Below are positions 1-9,762 of a stretch of DNA of 41,203 nt, piece after piece. Within the stretch, counting starts at the first letter, position 1; every line of letters begins with the position of its first letter. A program made the translations under genes and the position numbers. The notes below the pieces were generated by a model, which saw nothing but the letters and a program-made list of their open reading frames with translations, searched no databases and was not told the DNA's origin. The DNA lies in the NCBI GenBank assembly GCA_022447025.1, contig JAKUUL010000007.1, positions 1 through 41,203 of the forward strand. Reading direction: 5' to 3'. This DNA comes from SAR86 cluster bacterium. Lineage in GTDB: Bacteria > Pseudomonadota > Gammaproteobacteria > Magnimaribacterales > Magnimaribacteraceae.

Positions 1-754
1 TTAGCTCTTTTATTTTAAGTATTGAAAGCCTATCAAGAGATTCAGCGGCACATAACTTTAGATCCAAATAAGCTATTTCATCTAAAATTTCATTAGCTTC
101 TTTTGCCTTACTTGATAAATAAGAAATAGAATTTTTATATTCTGGCCAATTGTCATTCTTCAAGTTTGGAATAACTTTTTTTCTGATGAAATTTCTTGAA
201 ATCGATAAATCTTCATTAGACTCGTCTTCTATCCAGTTAACCTCAAATTGATTTGCATAATCTAAAAGATCTTTTTTTGAATAACTTATTAATGGCCTTA
301 TAAGATCAATGCCTTCCATTTGAGAATATTTCTCTATTCCAGCAAGGCCTTTAATGCCCGTCCCTCTTAGAATCCGAAATAAAATTGTCTCAATGTGATC
401 GTCTTGATGATGGGCTGTACACAGAACATCTCCCTGTTTTAAACAAGAAAAAAGTGCCTCATAACGTGCTTTTCTTAAAATATTTTCATTAGTCTTTGAG
501 TTCTCTAACTCAATTGTTAATGGAATAAAATTTACTCCTAAACCACTACAAAATTTATCACAATGTTTAATCCAAGATTTACTATTTGGGCTTAAGCCAT
601 GATTTACATGGATTGCAAAGACTTTTTCCTTGAATTCCGGAATACCAACCAAACTATGTAGTAGAACTGAAGAATCTAAGCCTCCAGAAAAAGCTACCGC
701 GATTCGACTGTAATTTTCTAAATTAATATCTCTTAAGTTATCTGGAACAAACAT
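1..754 (-). CDS. tilS: tRNA(Ile)-lysidine synthetase TilS, 3' part cut by window edge
   Basis: Translating the minus strand from the ATG at 754 gives about 251 residues that run off the window; the family is usually about 430, so the C-terminal domain is missing here. The PP-loop ATP-pyrophosphatase motif SGGLDSS lies at residues 23-29, and the second family motif HHQDDHIET is near residue 115. TilS attaches lysine to C34 of the AUA-reading tRNA-Ile, changing its decoding from AUG to AUA, in the cytoplasm. It starts 3 nt after the accA stop and is the last visible gene of the minus-strand train. The accA-tilS neighbourhood is typical of gammaproteobacteria. Identification is firm; the truncation is only the window boundary. 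Confidence 0.93.
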   Translation of the reverse strand, partial: MFVPDNLRDINLENYSRIAVAFSGGLDSSVLLHSLVGIPEFKEKVFAIHVNHGLSPNSKSWIKHCDKFCSGLGVNFIPLTIELENSKTNENILRKARYEALFSCLKQGDVLCTAHHQDDHIETILFRILRGTGIKGLAGIEKYSQMEGIDLIRPLISYSKKDLLDYANQFEVNWIEDESNEDLSISRNFIRKKVIPNLKNDNWPEYKNSISYLSSKAKEANEILDEIAYLDLKLCAAESLDRLSILKIKEL

Positions 755-757
755 GGT

Positions 758-1708
758 CTACTTATGCCCATAAGACATTAACCTTTTGTATCTGGTTTCT
801 AAGAGAGAAGAAATAGGTTTTGTTCTTAAATTATCTAGATTATCAATTATTGACTTTTTTAACATAAGAGCAGCTTGATCTGGATTCCTGTGAGCACCCC
901 CTAAAGGTTCATCGATGATTTCATCAATTAGTTTTAACTTCAATATGCTCTCAGCATCCATAAGCATAGCCTCAGCAGCATCAGAGGCCTTTTCGGCATC
1001 ACGCCAAACTATTGATGCACAAGCTTCAGGAGAAGCAACAGAATAAGTAGCATATTTCATCATGGAAATGTGGTCACCTACGGCTATGGCTAAAGCGCCA
1101 CCGGAACCTCCCTCACCTATAATATTTACGAGTAAAGGAGTTCTAAGTGAAGACATAAGCAATAAGTTATTAGCTATAGCTTCACTTTGACCTCTTTCTT
1201 CACTATCTATCCCTGGATAAGCTCCTGGAGTATCAACTAGTGTTACCACTGGTAAGTTAAATTGTTCAGCTAATTTCATTAGCCTCCCAGCTTTTCTATA
1301 CCCCTCAGGTTGGGACATGCCAAAATTCCTTTTAATCTTATCATCAGTAGATCTTCCCTTCTCATGGCCTATCAGCACTAATCGATGATCACCTATTTGC
1401 GCCAATCCTCCTATTAGAGCCTTATCATCTCCGTAATGCCTATCTCCATGAAGCTCATCAAAATTTGTACAAATCTTATCTACAAGATCAATAAAGTGTG
1501 GCCTTTGTGGGTGTCTGGCTACTTGAACACACTGCCAGACGTTTAAATTTTTGTAGATTTGCTCAGTTAATTTAATAATAGACTCATTAAGTTTCGATAT
1601 TTCCTTCTTCAAGTCCTCCCCTTGAGTCTCATCAGAAGATTGTAATTCTTGAATCTTATTCTCCAAAGCACCAATTGGTTCTTCAAAGTCTAAATAATCG
1701 TTGGGCAT
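758..1708 (-). CDS. accA: Acetyl-CoA carboxylase carboxyltransferase subunit alpha
   Basis: The product is 316 residues, close to the 319 of the E. coli protein. AccA and AccD form the carboxyltransferase that moves CO2 from biotin-BCCP to acetyl-CoA, the first step of fatty acid synthesis. The N-terminal third is helical and polar; the crotonase-like core carries the glycine-rich GEGGSGGALAIA segment near residue 200, which forms the oxyanion-hole region, and DTPGAYPG before it. The start is the ATG at 1708, 9 nt after the dnaE stop. The order dnaE-accA-tilS is conserved in gammaproteobacteria. accD is not in the window. Confidence 0.97.
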   Translation of the reverse strand: MPNDYLDFEEPIGALENKIQELQSSDETQGEDLKKEISKLNESIIKLTEQIYKNLNVWQCVQVARHPQRPHFIDLVDKICTNFDELHGDRHYGDDKALIGGLAQIGDHRLVLIGHEKGRSTDDKIKRNFGMSQPEGYRKAGRLMKLAEQFNLPVVTLVDTPGAYPGIDSEERGQSEAIANNLLLMSSLRTPLLVNIIGEGGSGGALAIAVGDHISMMKYATYSVASPEACASIVWRDAEKASDAAEAMLMDAESILKLKLIDEIIDEPLGGAHRNPDQAALMLKKSIIDNLDNLRTKPISSLLETRYKRLMSYGHK

Positions 1709-1717
1709 AACAATGCA

Positions 1718-4700
1718 TTAATGAATATGAGGTCGAGCATAATACACCAAATCAACATTACCCTTTCCACATATGCTTTCTAAAGACCTGTAAGAGGCAT
1801 CGTCTACATTAACGGTTAACTCTTTAGGTAATTCAATATCAGCTCTAGCTTTATCTCCAGAGTAAGAAATAACTACGGGACTTCCTGAGCCATTAGAAGA
1901 CATCTCTCTTAACTGAGAAGTTAAGTAATCAACTTCTTTAAAGTCTTTATTAACAGAAATTTTAATGAATTTTATAAATTCTTTTCGTGCTTGATCAAAT
2001 GAAAGAATTCTCTCTGCCACCATCTTGTATGAAGGGTTATTTTTGTCACCGGAATAACTGTCTTTTTCAATCACTCCTTCAACTACTATTATTTGCCCTT
2101 TCTTTAAGACGCTCCTGTAAGTATCAAATGCTTCAGACCAAACTGAAATTTCTAATCTGCTTGTTGAATCATCTAAAGTAGCAAAAGCATATCGCCCATG
2201 CCTTCCCTGTCTAACGTTTAAATGCATTAGCATTCCTGCAACCCTCTGTTTGTGAGTCGCTTCTTCAAGCTCGGATATAAATAGCCCACACATTTTTCTA
2301 ACTTCTTCCCTTTTTCCTTCAATAGGGTGTGATTCTAAATAGAAGCCTAGGGAACTCCATTCATTAGCGAGGATATCAAAGTCTTCTTCAGCCTTACCGT
2401 GAAAATCTATTCCATTCTGTTCACTAAGATCATCACTAAATAAGTCTTGTATTTGACTCTCTGTCCTTTCTTGAGTTTGTTCTGCTTTCTTTAAAACAGG
2501 ATCAATTAAATTATAAAGTTTATTTCTATCTCCTATAGAGTCCATCGCCCCAGATCCTATCAAAGTAGTTAATGCTCTCTTATTAAGTCTATTACTTCCC
2601 ACTCTTATACAAAAATCATAAAAGTTTTTGAATGAACCTTTCTCTCTTGCACTGATAATTGAGTTAACTAAGGATTCACCGATACCTTTAATTGCACCTA
2701 ATCCATAAAGAATAGTTTTTTCGTCAAGATCCTGGAATTCAAACAAACTTAAATTAATATCTGGTTTAAGAACTTCTAATCCAATTGAACGACAATCATC
2801 AACAAACATTTGTATTCTGTCAGTAGAGTCTAGTTCAGCTGAAAGAGTTGAAGACATAAACTCAGAAGGATAATGCGCTTTTAACCAAGCTGTCTGATAG
2901 GCAATTAAAGCATAAGGTACGGAATGGCATCTATTAAACCCGTAACCTGCAAACTGTTCTATTTGATCAAATAAATTTTCTGCATACCTTTTATTTACTT
3001 TTTTATTTACTGCACCATCGATGAAATCCTTTCGCATTTTTTCCATTTCATCTTTTTTCTTCTTTCCCATTGCTCTTCTTAAGATATCGGCTTGGCCTAA
3101 GCTGAAGCCAGATAGCTCTTGAGCAATTTGCATCACTTGTTCTTGATAGACTATGACTCCATAAGTTGAACTTAGAACCTTCTTTACAGATTCATGGCCA
3201 TAAGTGACTTCTTCACGTCCATGTTTTCTATCAATATACGAATCCACCATATTCATGCCCAGTGCACCTGGCCTGTAAAGAGCATTCATGCTAACTATGT
3301 CTTCAAAGTCATTTGGTTTTAATTGTTTTAGATATTCTTTCATTCCTCGAGATTCAAGCTGAAAAACTCCTGTTGTTAGACCTCTTTGGAGAAGCTTGAA
3401 GGTCTCTTTATCATTTAAGGGTAGATTATTTATATCTATAGGCTCTTTTTTTCTTTTTTTATTTATTCTTTTCAGTGATCGATCTATTACGGTTAAAGTT
3501 TTTAAACCTAAAAAATCAAATTTAACTAACCCAGCAGATTCAACATCTCCCATATCAAATTGTGTAGCTACGGTTCCTCTTTCTTGATCAACTACAAGCG
3601 GTGTGAAGTCTGTTAAAGCAGTAGGTGCAATAACAACTCCGGCTGCATGCGTGCCAACACTCCTTGATAGTCCTTCTAGTTTTAGAGACATATCAAAGAC
3701 CTCTTTGCTCTCTTCATTTGCGTCTATAAGCTCCTTAAATTCCTTTTCTTTATAAGCATCCTCTAAAGAGATACCTAGTACATCTGGTATTGCCTTAGCT
3801 AGTCTGTCCCCAAAACCGTAAGGTTTTCCTAGAACCCGAACAACATCGCGCAAAACAGCTCTTGCTGCCATAGTTCCTCTTGTGCTTATTTGTGCTACTG
3901 AGTCTTTGCCGTATTTTTCTGTTACATATTCAAGAACTTTATCTCTTCCTTCCATGCAGAAATCAATATCGAAATCTGGATTACTCACCCTATCTGGATT
4001 TAAAAACCTTTCGAAAAGTAAATCGTACTTAATTGGATCTATGGCTGTTATACCCAAGGCATAGGCAGTAATAGAACCGGCACCTGAACCACGACCAGGA
4101 CCTACTGGTATCTCATTTTTTTGAGCCCAATTTACAAAATCTGCAACGATAAGAAAGTATCCCTCAAATCCAAGCTTACATATCATGTCCAATTCATACT
4201 CTAATCTTTCCATATAAATCTTTTCATCAATTTCATAAAAATTAACTGATTTAGAGATCTCTTTAAACCTTGTCTTTAAACCTTCTGTAGCTTTCTTTCT
4301 TAAATGATCTTTAGTGGTAATTTCTCCGGGAACTTCAAAATCAGGAAGGTAAAACTCTCCCAATTCTAATTCCAGATTACATTTTTTTGAGATTAAGACT
4401 GTATTTTCTATAGCTTCCGGTAAATCAGAGAATTTTTTAATCATTTCTTCAGTAGAAGAGAAATATTGATCTTCTAGATATTCTTTTGTTCTTGTTGAAT
4501 CAGATAAAACCTCTCCTTTTTGTATACAAACTCTTGCTTCATGTGCTTCAAAATCAGAGGGGCTTTCATCATCTGGATCTATAGGCCTAAGAAATCTAAC
4601 ATCATTTGTAGCGACTATTGGTATAGCTAATTCTTCGGCTAAATTTACAGCTGAAAGGTTATACTGCTCTTCATCTTCCCTACCTATTCTTTGTACCTCT

Positions 4701-5200
4701 ATAAAGAAATCATCTCTGTAAATATTTTTAAAATAATCTACCCTCTTCTTAGCTAAATTATTATTTTTCAATAAAAGAGCTTGCCCAATGTGTCCATTTT
4801 GTCCGCCAGATAAAGCAATTAATCCTTCTGAATAATCTGCTAACCACTCTATCTTAACTAGTGGGTTTCCTGTTTCCTGTCCCTCTATGTAAGCCTTTGA
4901 AACAAGTTTGGTTAAATTTGTATAACCTTTTTTGTTTTTAACTAATAAAACAAATGGTGCGCCATTACTTCCTTCATCTTTAACCAATCTTATTTCACAA
5001 CCAACTATAGGCTTTATACCCTTCTCCCTTGCTATCCTGTAAAACTTAATAAGCCCAAAAAGGTTGGTTAAATCTGTTAATGCAACAGCTGGAAATTTGT
5101 ATTCAGAAGAACGTTCTATTAGATCCTCTATTCTTATGATTCCATCTGACAATGAATACTCTGAGTGCAAATGTAAATGAACAAAATCCTGTGGTTGCAT
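1718..5200 (-). CDS. dnaE: DNA polymerase III subunit alpha
   Basis: This is the replicative C-family polymerase. I place the start at the ATG at 5200, which gives 1160 residues, exactly the E. coli DnaE length; the frame also opens at a TTG two codons upstream (5206). The PHP domain begins at once with the HLHLHS metal-binding motif (residues 8-13). The catalytic PDFDIDF motif of the palm lies near residue 400, preceded by the GPGRGSGAGS motif. The helix-hairpin-helix, OB-fold and C-terminal tau-binding regions follow, and the length fits a complete protein. It begins 8 nt after the rnhB stop; no strong Shine-Dalgarno is seen, so translation may depend on coupling to rnhB. Confidence 0.97.
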   Translation of the reverse strand: MQPQDFVHLHLHSEYSLSDGIIRIEDLIERSSEYKFPAVALTDLTNLFGLIKFYRIAREKGIKPIVGCEIRLVKDEGSNGAPFVLLVKNKKGYTNLTKLVSKAYIEGQETGNPLVKIEWLADYSEGLIALSGGQNGHIGQALLLKNNNLAKKRVDYFKNIYRDDFFIEVQRIGREDEEQYNLSAVNLAEELAIPIVATNDVRFLRPIDPDDESPSDFEAHEARVCIQKGEVLSDSTRTKEYLEDQYFSSTEEMIKKFSDLPEAIENTVLISKKCNLELELGEFYLPDFEVPGEITTKDHLRKKATEGLKTRFKEISKSVNFYEIDEKIYMERLEYELDMICKLGFEGYFLIVADFVNWAQKNEIPVGPGRGSGAGSITAYALGITAIDPIKYDLLFERFLNPDRVSNPDFDIDFCMEGRDKVLEYVTEKYGKDSVAQISTRGTMAARAVLRDVVRVLGKPYGFGDRLAKAIPDVLGISLEDAYKEKEFKELIDANEESKEVFDMSLKLEGLSRSVGTHAAGVVIAPTALTDFTPLVVDQERGTVATQFDMGDVESAGLVKFDFLGLKTLTVIDRSLKRINKKRKKEPIDINNLPLNDKETFKLLQRGLTTGVFQLESRGMKEYLKQLKPNDFEDIVSMNALYRPGALGMNMVDSYIDRKHGREEVTYGHESVKKVLSSTYGVIVYQEQVMQIAQELSGFSLGQADILRRAMGKKKKDEMEKMRKDFIDGAVNKKVNKRYAENLFDQIEQFAGYGFNRCHSVPYALIAYQTAWLKAHYPSEFMSSTLSAELDSTDRIQMFVDDCRSIGLEVLKPDINLSLFEFQDLDEKTILYGLGAIKGIGESLVNSIISAREKGSFKNFYDFCIRVGSNRLNKRALTTLIGSGAMDSIGDRNKLYNLIDPVLKKAEQTQERTESQIQDLFSDDLSEQNGIDFHGKAEEDFDILANEWSSLGFYLESHPIEGKREEVRKMCGLFISELEEATHKQRVAGMLMHLNVRQGRHGRYAFATLDDSTSRLEISVWSEAFDTYRSVLKKGQIIVVEGVIEKDSYSGDKNNPSYKMVAERILSFDQARKEFIKFIKISVNKDFKEVDYLTSQLREMSSNGSGSPVVISYSGDKARADIELPKELTVNVDDASYRSLESICGKGNVDLVYYARPHIH

Positions 5201-5208
5201 AATCAAAA

Positions 5209-5766
5209 TTATTTATCTTTTAATGGCCTAAATGATGCTCTATGTTGCTCACAAGGTCCATACAATTCTAGCGCATTGAAATGCAATTTTGTTGGGTAAC
5301 CTTTGTGCTTTAAAAATCCATATTGAGGAAATTTTTTATCTAATTTCTTCATGAACTCATCTCTTGTTACTTTAGCTATGATTGAAGCTGCCATTATGCT
5401 TTTATGCTTTGTATCACCTTTGATTATTGTAGTAGAAGGTACATGCAGATCAGGCCTACTAATACCATCAATAACAACTTTATCTGGTTTTATTTCGAGA
5501 CCTTCCACAGCCTTTTTCATGGCCAAGAGAGTGGCTTGTAGAATATTTATGCTGTCTATCTTTTTTGATGAAATAAAAGCAGTGTTCCATGACAAGGCTT
5601 TCTCCTTTATAAGAAGGTATAACTCTCTCCTTTGTTTTTCTGATAGAGACTTAGAATCAGCTAATTCATTGAATGAATAATTTTTTGGCAATATAACCGC
5701 TGCTGCCACAACAGGCCCTGCCAAAGGCCCTCTACCTGCTTCGTCTACTCCAGCTATTAATTTCAA
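5209..5766 (-). CDS. rnhB: Ribonuclease HII, TTG start
   Basis: The product is 185 residues. RNase HII removes RNA primers and single ribonucleotides from DNA. The signature DEAGRG at residues 8-13 supplies the first catalytic Asp-Glu pair, and VIDG near residue 98 supplies the next Asp. The first codon is TTG at 5766-5764, and this TTGA overlaps the lpxB stop (TGA at 5765-5763). No in-frame ATG lies upstream of the catalytic motif, so the TTG is required, with translational coupling to lpxB. The lpxB-rnhB-dnaE order is conserved in gammaproteobacteria. Confidence 0.95.
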   Translation of the reverse strand: MKLIAGVDEAGRGPLAGPVVAAAVILPKNYSFNELADSKSLSEKQRRELYLLIKEKALSWNTAFISSKKIDSINILQATLLAMKKAVEGLEIKPDKVVIDGISRPDLHVPSTTIIKGDTKHKSIMAASIIAKVTRDEFMKKLDKKFPQYGFLKHKGYPTKLHFNALELYGPCEQHRASFRPLKDK

Positions 5767-6908
5767 ATCATCTCAGCAATAACCTTGGCTGCAGTATCAG
5801 GACCATCAGCTTTAAGCTCTGAGTGAATCTTTTCAAAAGCTGCTAAGGCATGATGACTACTATTGTTCTCTAGATCTTTGTATGCATTAAAAAGATTTTT
5901 ATCGGTCACTTCATATTGAAGTAGTTCTGGAAGAATAGAACTTCCCGCCAAAAGGTTAGGTAAAGAAAATTGTTTAATCCTTAAGAGCGGTTTAACCAGC
6001 AAATAAGTGATCCAATTTGTTTTGTACACAACTATTACTGGTGTTTTAAAGAGTGCCGCTTCTAAGGATGCTGTTCCAGAAGTTACTATGCCTACATGAG
6101 AGGCTGCAAGAACGTCTTGCGAGTTTTTTTCAGAAAATTTTACCCAAGGGTAATCCTCCCAATTAGGTATCAATTCTTTATGTCCTATATCAGCTAAAGG
6201 CATAAAGAAGCAGACATCCTCTTCTAAGTCTTTAATTAATTTGGCTGTTTTTAATAAAACCTCTCCGATCATTTTTACTTCTGACTTCCTGCTACCGGGT
6301 AATAAAGCAATCATTTTTTCTTTGTTTATATGAAATTTATTATTTCTTATCTCTTTTTTATTAAGCTCGGTTGGGATTTTATGAGCTAAAGGATGGCCAA
6401 CAAAAGAAGCCTCTACAGGAGATTCACTGTAAGCAAGAAGCTCAAAAGGGAATAAAGTTAGAACTTTATCAACAGATTTTTCTATAGTTTTTATCCTACC
6501 CTTTCTCCAAGCCCAGATAGAAGGACTAACGTATTGAACTGTTTTTATCTTTTGCATTTTTAAATGCCTGGAAATGGATAAATTAAAATCAGGAGAATCT
6601 ATGCCGATAAAGATATCTGGCGCTTCTACAGAAAGATATTCTTTGAGTTCTTTTCTTAAAGTTAGTAGTTCCGAAATCTTCATAAGCGGTTCAAAGATTC
6701 CCATGACAGATATCTTTTTCATCTCAAAAAAAGAATCTAGACCCTCTTGTTGCATTTTTCTTCCCCCCACACCAATGAAAGAGGAAGAAGGAAAAATCCG
6801 TTTAAGATCTTTGATAAGAGAAGCTCCTAGTTGATCTCCAGATTCCTCACCGGCAACAAGAGCTATTTTAATTTTTTTATTTTCTTTACTATCGATGTTG
6901 GAGGACAT
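5763..6908 (-). CDS. lpxB: Lipid-A-disaccharide synthase
   Basis: From the ATG at 6908 the product is 381 residues (382 in E. coli). LpxB condenses UDP-2,3-diacylglucosamine with lipid X to form the beta-1,6 disaccharide of lipid A at the inner membrane. The N-terminal VAGEESGDQLGA motif and the GVGG-K-M-QQEGL segment are typical of the GT19 family, as is the SGTASLEAAL motif in the C-terminal half. An upstream in-frame TTG (6911) exists, but the ATG overlapping the lpxA stop as TGATG is the better start. lpxA-lpxB-rnhB are translationally coupled. Confidence 0.97.
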   Translation of the reverse strand: MSSNIDSKENKKIKIALVAGEESGDQLGASLIKDLKRIFPSSSFIGVGGRKMQQEGLDSFFEMKKISVMGIFEPLMKISELLTLRKELKEYLSVEAPDIFIGIDSPDFNLSISRHLKMQKIKTVQYVSPSIWAWRKGRIKTIEKSVDKVLTLFPFELLAYSESPVEASFVGHPLAHKIPTELNKKEIRNNKFHINKEKMIALLPGSRKSEVKMIGEVLLKTAKLIKDLEEDVCFFMPLADIGHKELIPNWEDYPWVKFSEKNSQDVLAASHVGIVTSGTASLEAALFKTPVIVVYKTNWITYLLVKPLLRIKQFSLPNLLAGSSILPELLQYEVTDKNLFNAYKDLENNSSHHALAAFEKIHSELKADGPDTAAKVIAEMI

Positions 6909-7678
6909 CAACGAACGATACCACGTGTGGATTTTCTTATAGTTTGACTAAATAATTTAACTTCTTTGTGTTTCTGTGCGGATGGTCTTAATTCTTTTAA
7001 AGCTTCTTCAATGGTCAGATTTTTTCTGTATATTGATCGATAGGCTGATCTTAATGCTTCTATGGCTCTTTTAGAGTAGCCTATTCTCCTTAACCCAACA
7101 GTATTTATTCCATAGGGTTTAGCTGGATTTCCTCTAACTCTTACAAAAGCTGGAATATCCTTATTTACAGCGCTACCCATAGCACAGAAACTATGAGCAC
7201 CTACAGAACAGAATTGATGCACAATAGCGTAACCGGCTAGAATTGCTCCGGTTCCTACCTTAACTGCTCCTGCCAATGCGGCTTGGTTAGTTAGAACAAC
7301 ATCATCTTCTATCTCACAATCATGAGCTACATGCGAATACGCTAAAAGAAGGTTTCTATTACCTATCTTGGTTATCCCTTTTTCTTGGGCGGTTCCTCTG
7401 TGAATGGTAACACCCTCTCTTATCTGGTTCTCATCTCCAATAACAAGTCTTGTGGGTTCTCCCTTGTACTTCTTGTCTGGGGTGCTATCACCTACTGTAG
7501 AAAATTGAAAAATATGATTCTTCTTCCCTATTTTCGTATTTCCTTTAAGTATGACATGTGATTCTAAAATAGTACCTGAGCCTATTTTCACATTAGGCCC
7601 TATCACACAATAAGGACCAACCTCTACATCTTTATCCAATTTTGCTTTCGGATCAATTATGGCAGTAGGATGATGCAT
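6908..7678 (-). CDS. lpxA: Acyl-[ACP]-UDP-N-acetylglucosamine O-acyltransferase
   Basis: LpxA performs the first lipid A step, transferring 3-hydroxyacyl from ACP to UDP-GlcNAc. The product is a left-handed beta-helix protein with repeated hexapeptides through about residue 180 and a helical C-terminus. The catalytic His is in HVAHDC, near residue 120. I prefer the ATG at 7678 (256 residues; about 262 in E. coli), because MHHPTAI aligns with the usual start of the family and it falls 4 nt after the fabZ stop. The reading frame extends upstream to a GTG at 7702 inside fabZ, which would add eight non-conserved residues. Confidence 0.96.
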   Translation of the reverse strand: MHHPTAIIDPKAKLDKDVEVGPYCVIGPNVKIGSGTILESHVILKGNTKIGKKNHIFQFSTVGDSTPDKKYKGEPTRLVIGDENQIREGVTIHRGTAQEKGITKIGNRNLLLAYSHVAHDCEIEDDVVLTNQAALAGAVKVGTGAILAGYAIVHQFCSVGAHSFCAMGSAVNKDIPAFVRVRGNPAKPYGINTVGLRRIGYSKRAIEALRSAYRSIYRKNLTIEEALKELRPSAQKHKEVKLFSQTIRKSTRGIVR

Positions 7679-7682
7679 ATTT

Positions 7683-8129
7683 TTATTTAGGTCTGTCAGC
7701 ACAAAGAATAGTGGCTTCCCCTATAACCTCATCGTCGACACTAGCTGTGCAGTCAAATTTCCATATTCCCTTTTTGTTGGTTATTACAGTAGACTCTAAA
7801 ATAATCTGATCTCCAGGGACAGCAGGCTGTTTAAAACGAAGTGAGTCTGCACCTACAAAATAATAAATTGAACCTTCCTCTGGTTTTTTATTCATTGTCT
7901 TAAATCCCAGAATCCCCGAAGCTTGTGCCATTGCTTCTAAGATTAAGACACCAGGCATAACTTGTTTTCCAGGAAAGTGGCCTTCAAAATAAGGCTCAGT
8001 TGTGGTTACGTTCTTATAGGCTTTAATGTACTTTCCTAACTCTAATTCAACCACTCTATCAACGAGCAAAAATGGATACCTATGCGGTAAATATTGCTGT
8101 ATTTCCTCTATATCTATTACTTTTTCCAT
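7683..8129 (-). CDS. fabZ: 3-hydroxyacyl-[ACP] dehydratase FabZ
   Basis: The product is 148 residues with a single hot-dog fold. It dehydrates 3-hydroxyacyl-ACP in fatty acid elongation. The family opening [10 protein letters not shown] is at 16-25, catalytic His51 lies in GHFPG and catalytic Glu65 follows PGVLILE. It sits between lpxD and lpxA, the classic place where FabZ and the LpxA/LpxD acyltransferases compete for the same 3-hydroxyacyl-ACP pool. The start is the ATG at 8129, 3 nt after the lpxD stop. A separate FabA is encoded near 38.7 kb. Confidence 0.97.
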   Translation of the reverse strand: MEKVIDIEEIQQYLPHRYPFLLVDRVVELELGKYIKAYKNVTTTEPYFEGHFPGKQVMPGVLILEAMAQASGILGFKTMNKKPEEGSIYYFVGADSLRFKQPAVPGDQIILESTVITNKKGIWKFDCTASVDDEVIGEATILCADRPK

Positions 8130-8132
8130 GTT

Positions 8133-9137
8133 TTATTTCTTGATTAAATCTTTAAGTTTTTTAAAGGCAACAGCATTACGTTTCCATAAGCTGTGTTCTA
8201 TTAGAGGTGTTCCCGATGTATAAGTTCCTGGTTTAGTTATAGATTTTGTTACAAGAGACCCCGCAGTTATATGCACAGAGTCTGTTATCTCAAGATTATC
8301 TATGATGCCACAAGTTCCTGAAACAGTGCAGTTTTTCCCAAGCGTTGTACTTCCTGCTATGGCTGTATTAGCAGCAATTACTGTTGATCTTCCTAGATGA
8401 ACATTGTGAGCTAAGTGAACATTGTTATCGAGTTTTACTTGATCATCAAGAAAGGTATTGCCTGCAGAGCCACGATCTATAGAACAGTTAGAACCGATCT
8501 CTACATTATTGCCTAATATTACTTCACCTAAATGTTCTATTTTTTCCCAGTCCTCTCCGTCTCTTGCAAACCCTAAACCATCTGACCCAATTACCGATCC
8601 CGCATGGATAATGCAATCTTCTCCGATTGTTACTGAATGATAAATTGAAACATTAGCTTGTACGATTGACCTGTTTCCTATACTAGTTGATTCACCTATT
8701 ACAGCTCCAGAACCTACTATTACATGGTCTCCAATTTCAACATTATCCGAAATTTTACAGAAAGAGCCGATGGTTGCATTGGGGCTAATTCTGGCCGAGG
8801 AAGAGATATCAGCTAGTTTTGAGATACCTTGCTGTTGTTGTTCTTGATTTATTTCTTTGAAAACTTGTGTAGCTTTGGCATAAAGAAGATAGGCATCTTT
8901 ACCAACTATAAGATTACCCTTGGCTAGATCTTTGTCTGTTTCACTAATTATTACCGCACCAGCTTTTGTTGAATCAAGCTGTTTTGTGTACTGCCTTCTT
9001 GAAAGAAAACTAACCTCGTCTTGGTTAGCTTCCTTAAGAGTTTTTATACCATTAACTTGAAACTCTGGATCGCCGATTAGCTTTGCATTAAGTTTTTTTG
9101 CAAGCTCACTTAAAGTTATACTTTTTTTTGAAGACAC
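8133..9137 (-). CDS. lpxD: UDP-3-O-(3-hydroxyacyl)glucosamine N-acyltransferase, GTG start
   Basis: The product is 334 residues. LpxD adds the second 3-hydroxyacyl chain (N-linked) in lipid A synthesis. An N-terminal uridine-binding domain (about residues 1-100) is followed by a hexapeptide-repeat beta-helix (about 105-300); the catalytic His region is HLAHNVHLG near 240. The only suitable start is GTG at 9137, placed after a run of nine A/T bases that separates it from the skp stop. The GAAGAG at the end of skp may serve as ribosome binding site. skp-lpxD-fabZ-lpxA-lpxB is a conserved gammaproteobacterial order. Confidence 0.95.
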   Translation of the reverse strand: MSSKKSITLSELAKKLNAKLIGDPEFQVNGIKTLKEANQDEVSFLSRRQYTKQLDSTKAGAVIISETDKDLAKGNLIVGKDAYLLYAKATQVFKEINQEQQQQGISKLADISSSARISPNATIGSFCKISDNVEIGDHVIVGSGAVIGESTSIGNRSIVQANVSIYHSVTIGEDCIIHAGSVIGSDGLGFARDGEDWEKIEHLGEVILGNNVEIGSNCSIDRGSAGNTFLDDQVKLDNNVHLAHNVHLGRSTVIAANTAIAGSTTLGKNCTVSGTCGIIDNLEITDSVHITAGSLVTKSITKPGTYTSGTPLIEHSLWKRNAVAFKKLKDLIKK

Positions 9138-9146
9138 AAAAAAAAA

Positions 9147-9683
9147 TTACTCTTCTTTCTGATTCAGTAGTTCAGTTACTTCTGGTGTCAGATTAAGAGT
9201 AGGATCTCCAGTATCAAAACCAAGAACAGATTGTCTATGTAAAAGTATTTTTATTCCTTTTGCTCTCATCAATTCTGAAACAACCTTTTGAAATTTTGGG
9301 GCTTGTTCATTTTGAATCAATTGCATTAACTCGTTTCTCATTGCCGTCAATTTCTGATTGAGGAAATTGGCATCTTGACTGAGAGAATTTAATCTTTTCT
9401 GGGCTTCGACTTTTTCTTCATCGGACATAGTCGGGCCTTCCTTTTGAAGTCTGTCTTGTATTTCATTGGCTTCATTAATTTTTAGTTTTAGATCTTCTTC
9501 TACTTCTTTCCATTCCTTGCTAGCTTGAAGTTCTTCAAAGGCTTGCTTAGAAGCCTCTGTTCCGTATATAGCAACTTCTACATCTATAACAGCAATGGAG
9601 CCTACTTCTATTTCTTCTGCTTGAAGTGAAAACGGTATAAGCATTGAAGCTAGTAATACTATTAGTGATTTATTTAAGTTCAT
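9147..9683 (-). CDS. skp: Periplasmic chaperone Skp/OmpH family
   Basis: The product is 178 residues with a Sec signal peptide; likely cleavage is after Ala22 (SLQA-EE). The central region (about 45-130) is rich in Lys, Glu, Gln and Leu heptads, matching the tentacle coiled coils of trimeric Skp. Skp holds unfolded outer-membrane proteins in the periplasm for delivery to BamA, which is encoded just upstream. A strong ribosome binding site (GAGGAGAG) precedes the ATG at 9683. The 79-nt gap to bamA (9684-9762) is the largest gap in this part of the train and could hold a weak promoter, but I see no convincing -35/-10 pair. Confidence 0.9.
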   Translation of the reverse strand: MNLNKSLIVLLASMLIPFSLQAEEIEVGSIAVIDVEVAIYGTEASKQAFEELQASKEWKEVEEDLKLKINEANEIQDRLQKEGPTMSDEEKVEAQKRLNSLSQDANFLNQKLTAMRNELMQLIQNEQAPKFQKVVSELMRAKGIKILLHRQSVLGFDTGDPTLNLTPEVTELLNQKEE

Positions 9684-9762
9684 AATCTCTCCTCATTCGG
9701 CTTTAAGTCTAAACTTTGTGGCGCAGTTTACCGTTTAAAGGGCCTCTGTAGCCAGTTAATCT

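Noticed and set aside
5351-5680. 109-codon plus-strand open frame
   Set aside because: Antisense to rnhB; hydrophobic composition is the usual mirror of a soluble protein, and no ribosome binding site supports it.
9684-9762. Sigma-E promoter or terminator between bamA and skp
   Set aside because: No GAACTT/TCTGA pair was found. A dyad TAAACT-N9-AGTTTA (9710-9730) exists but is only 6 bp, AT-rich and has no T-tract.
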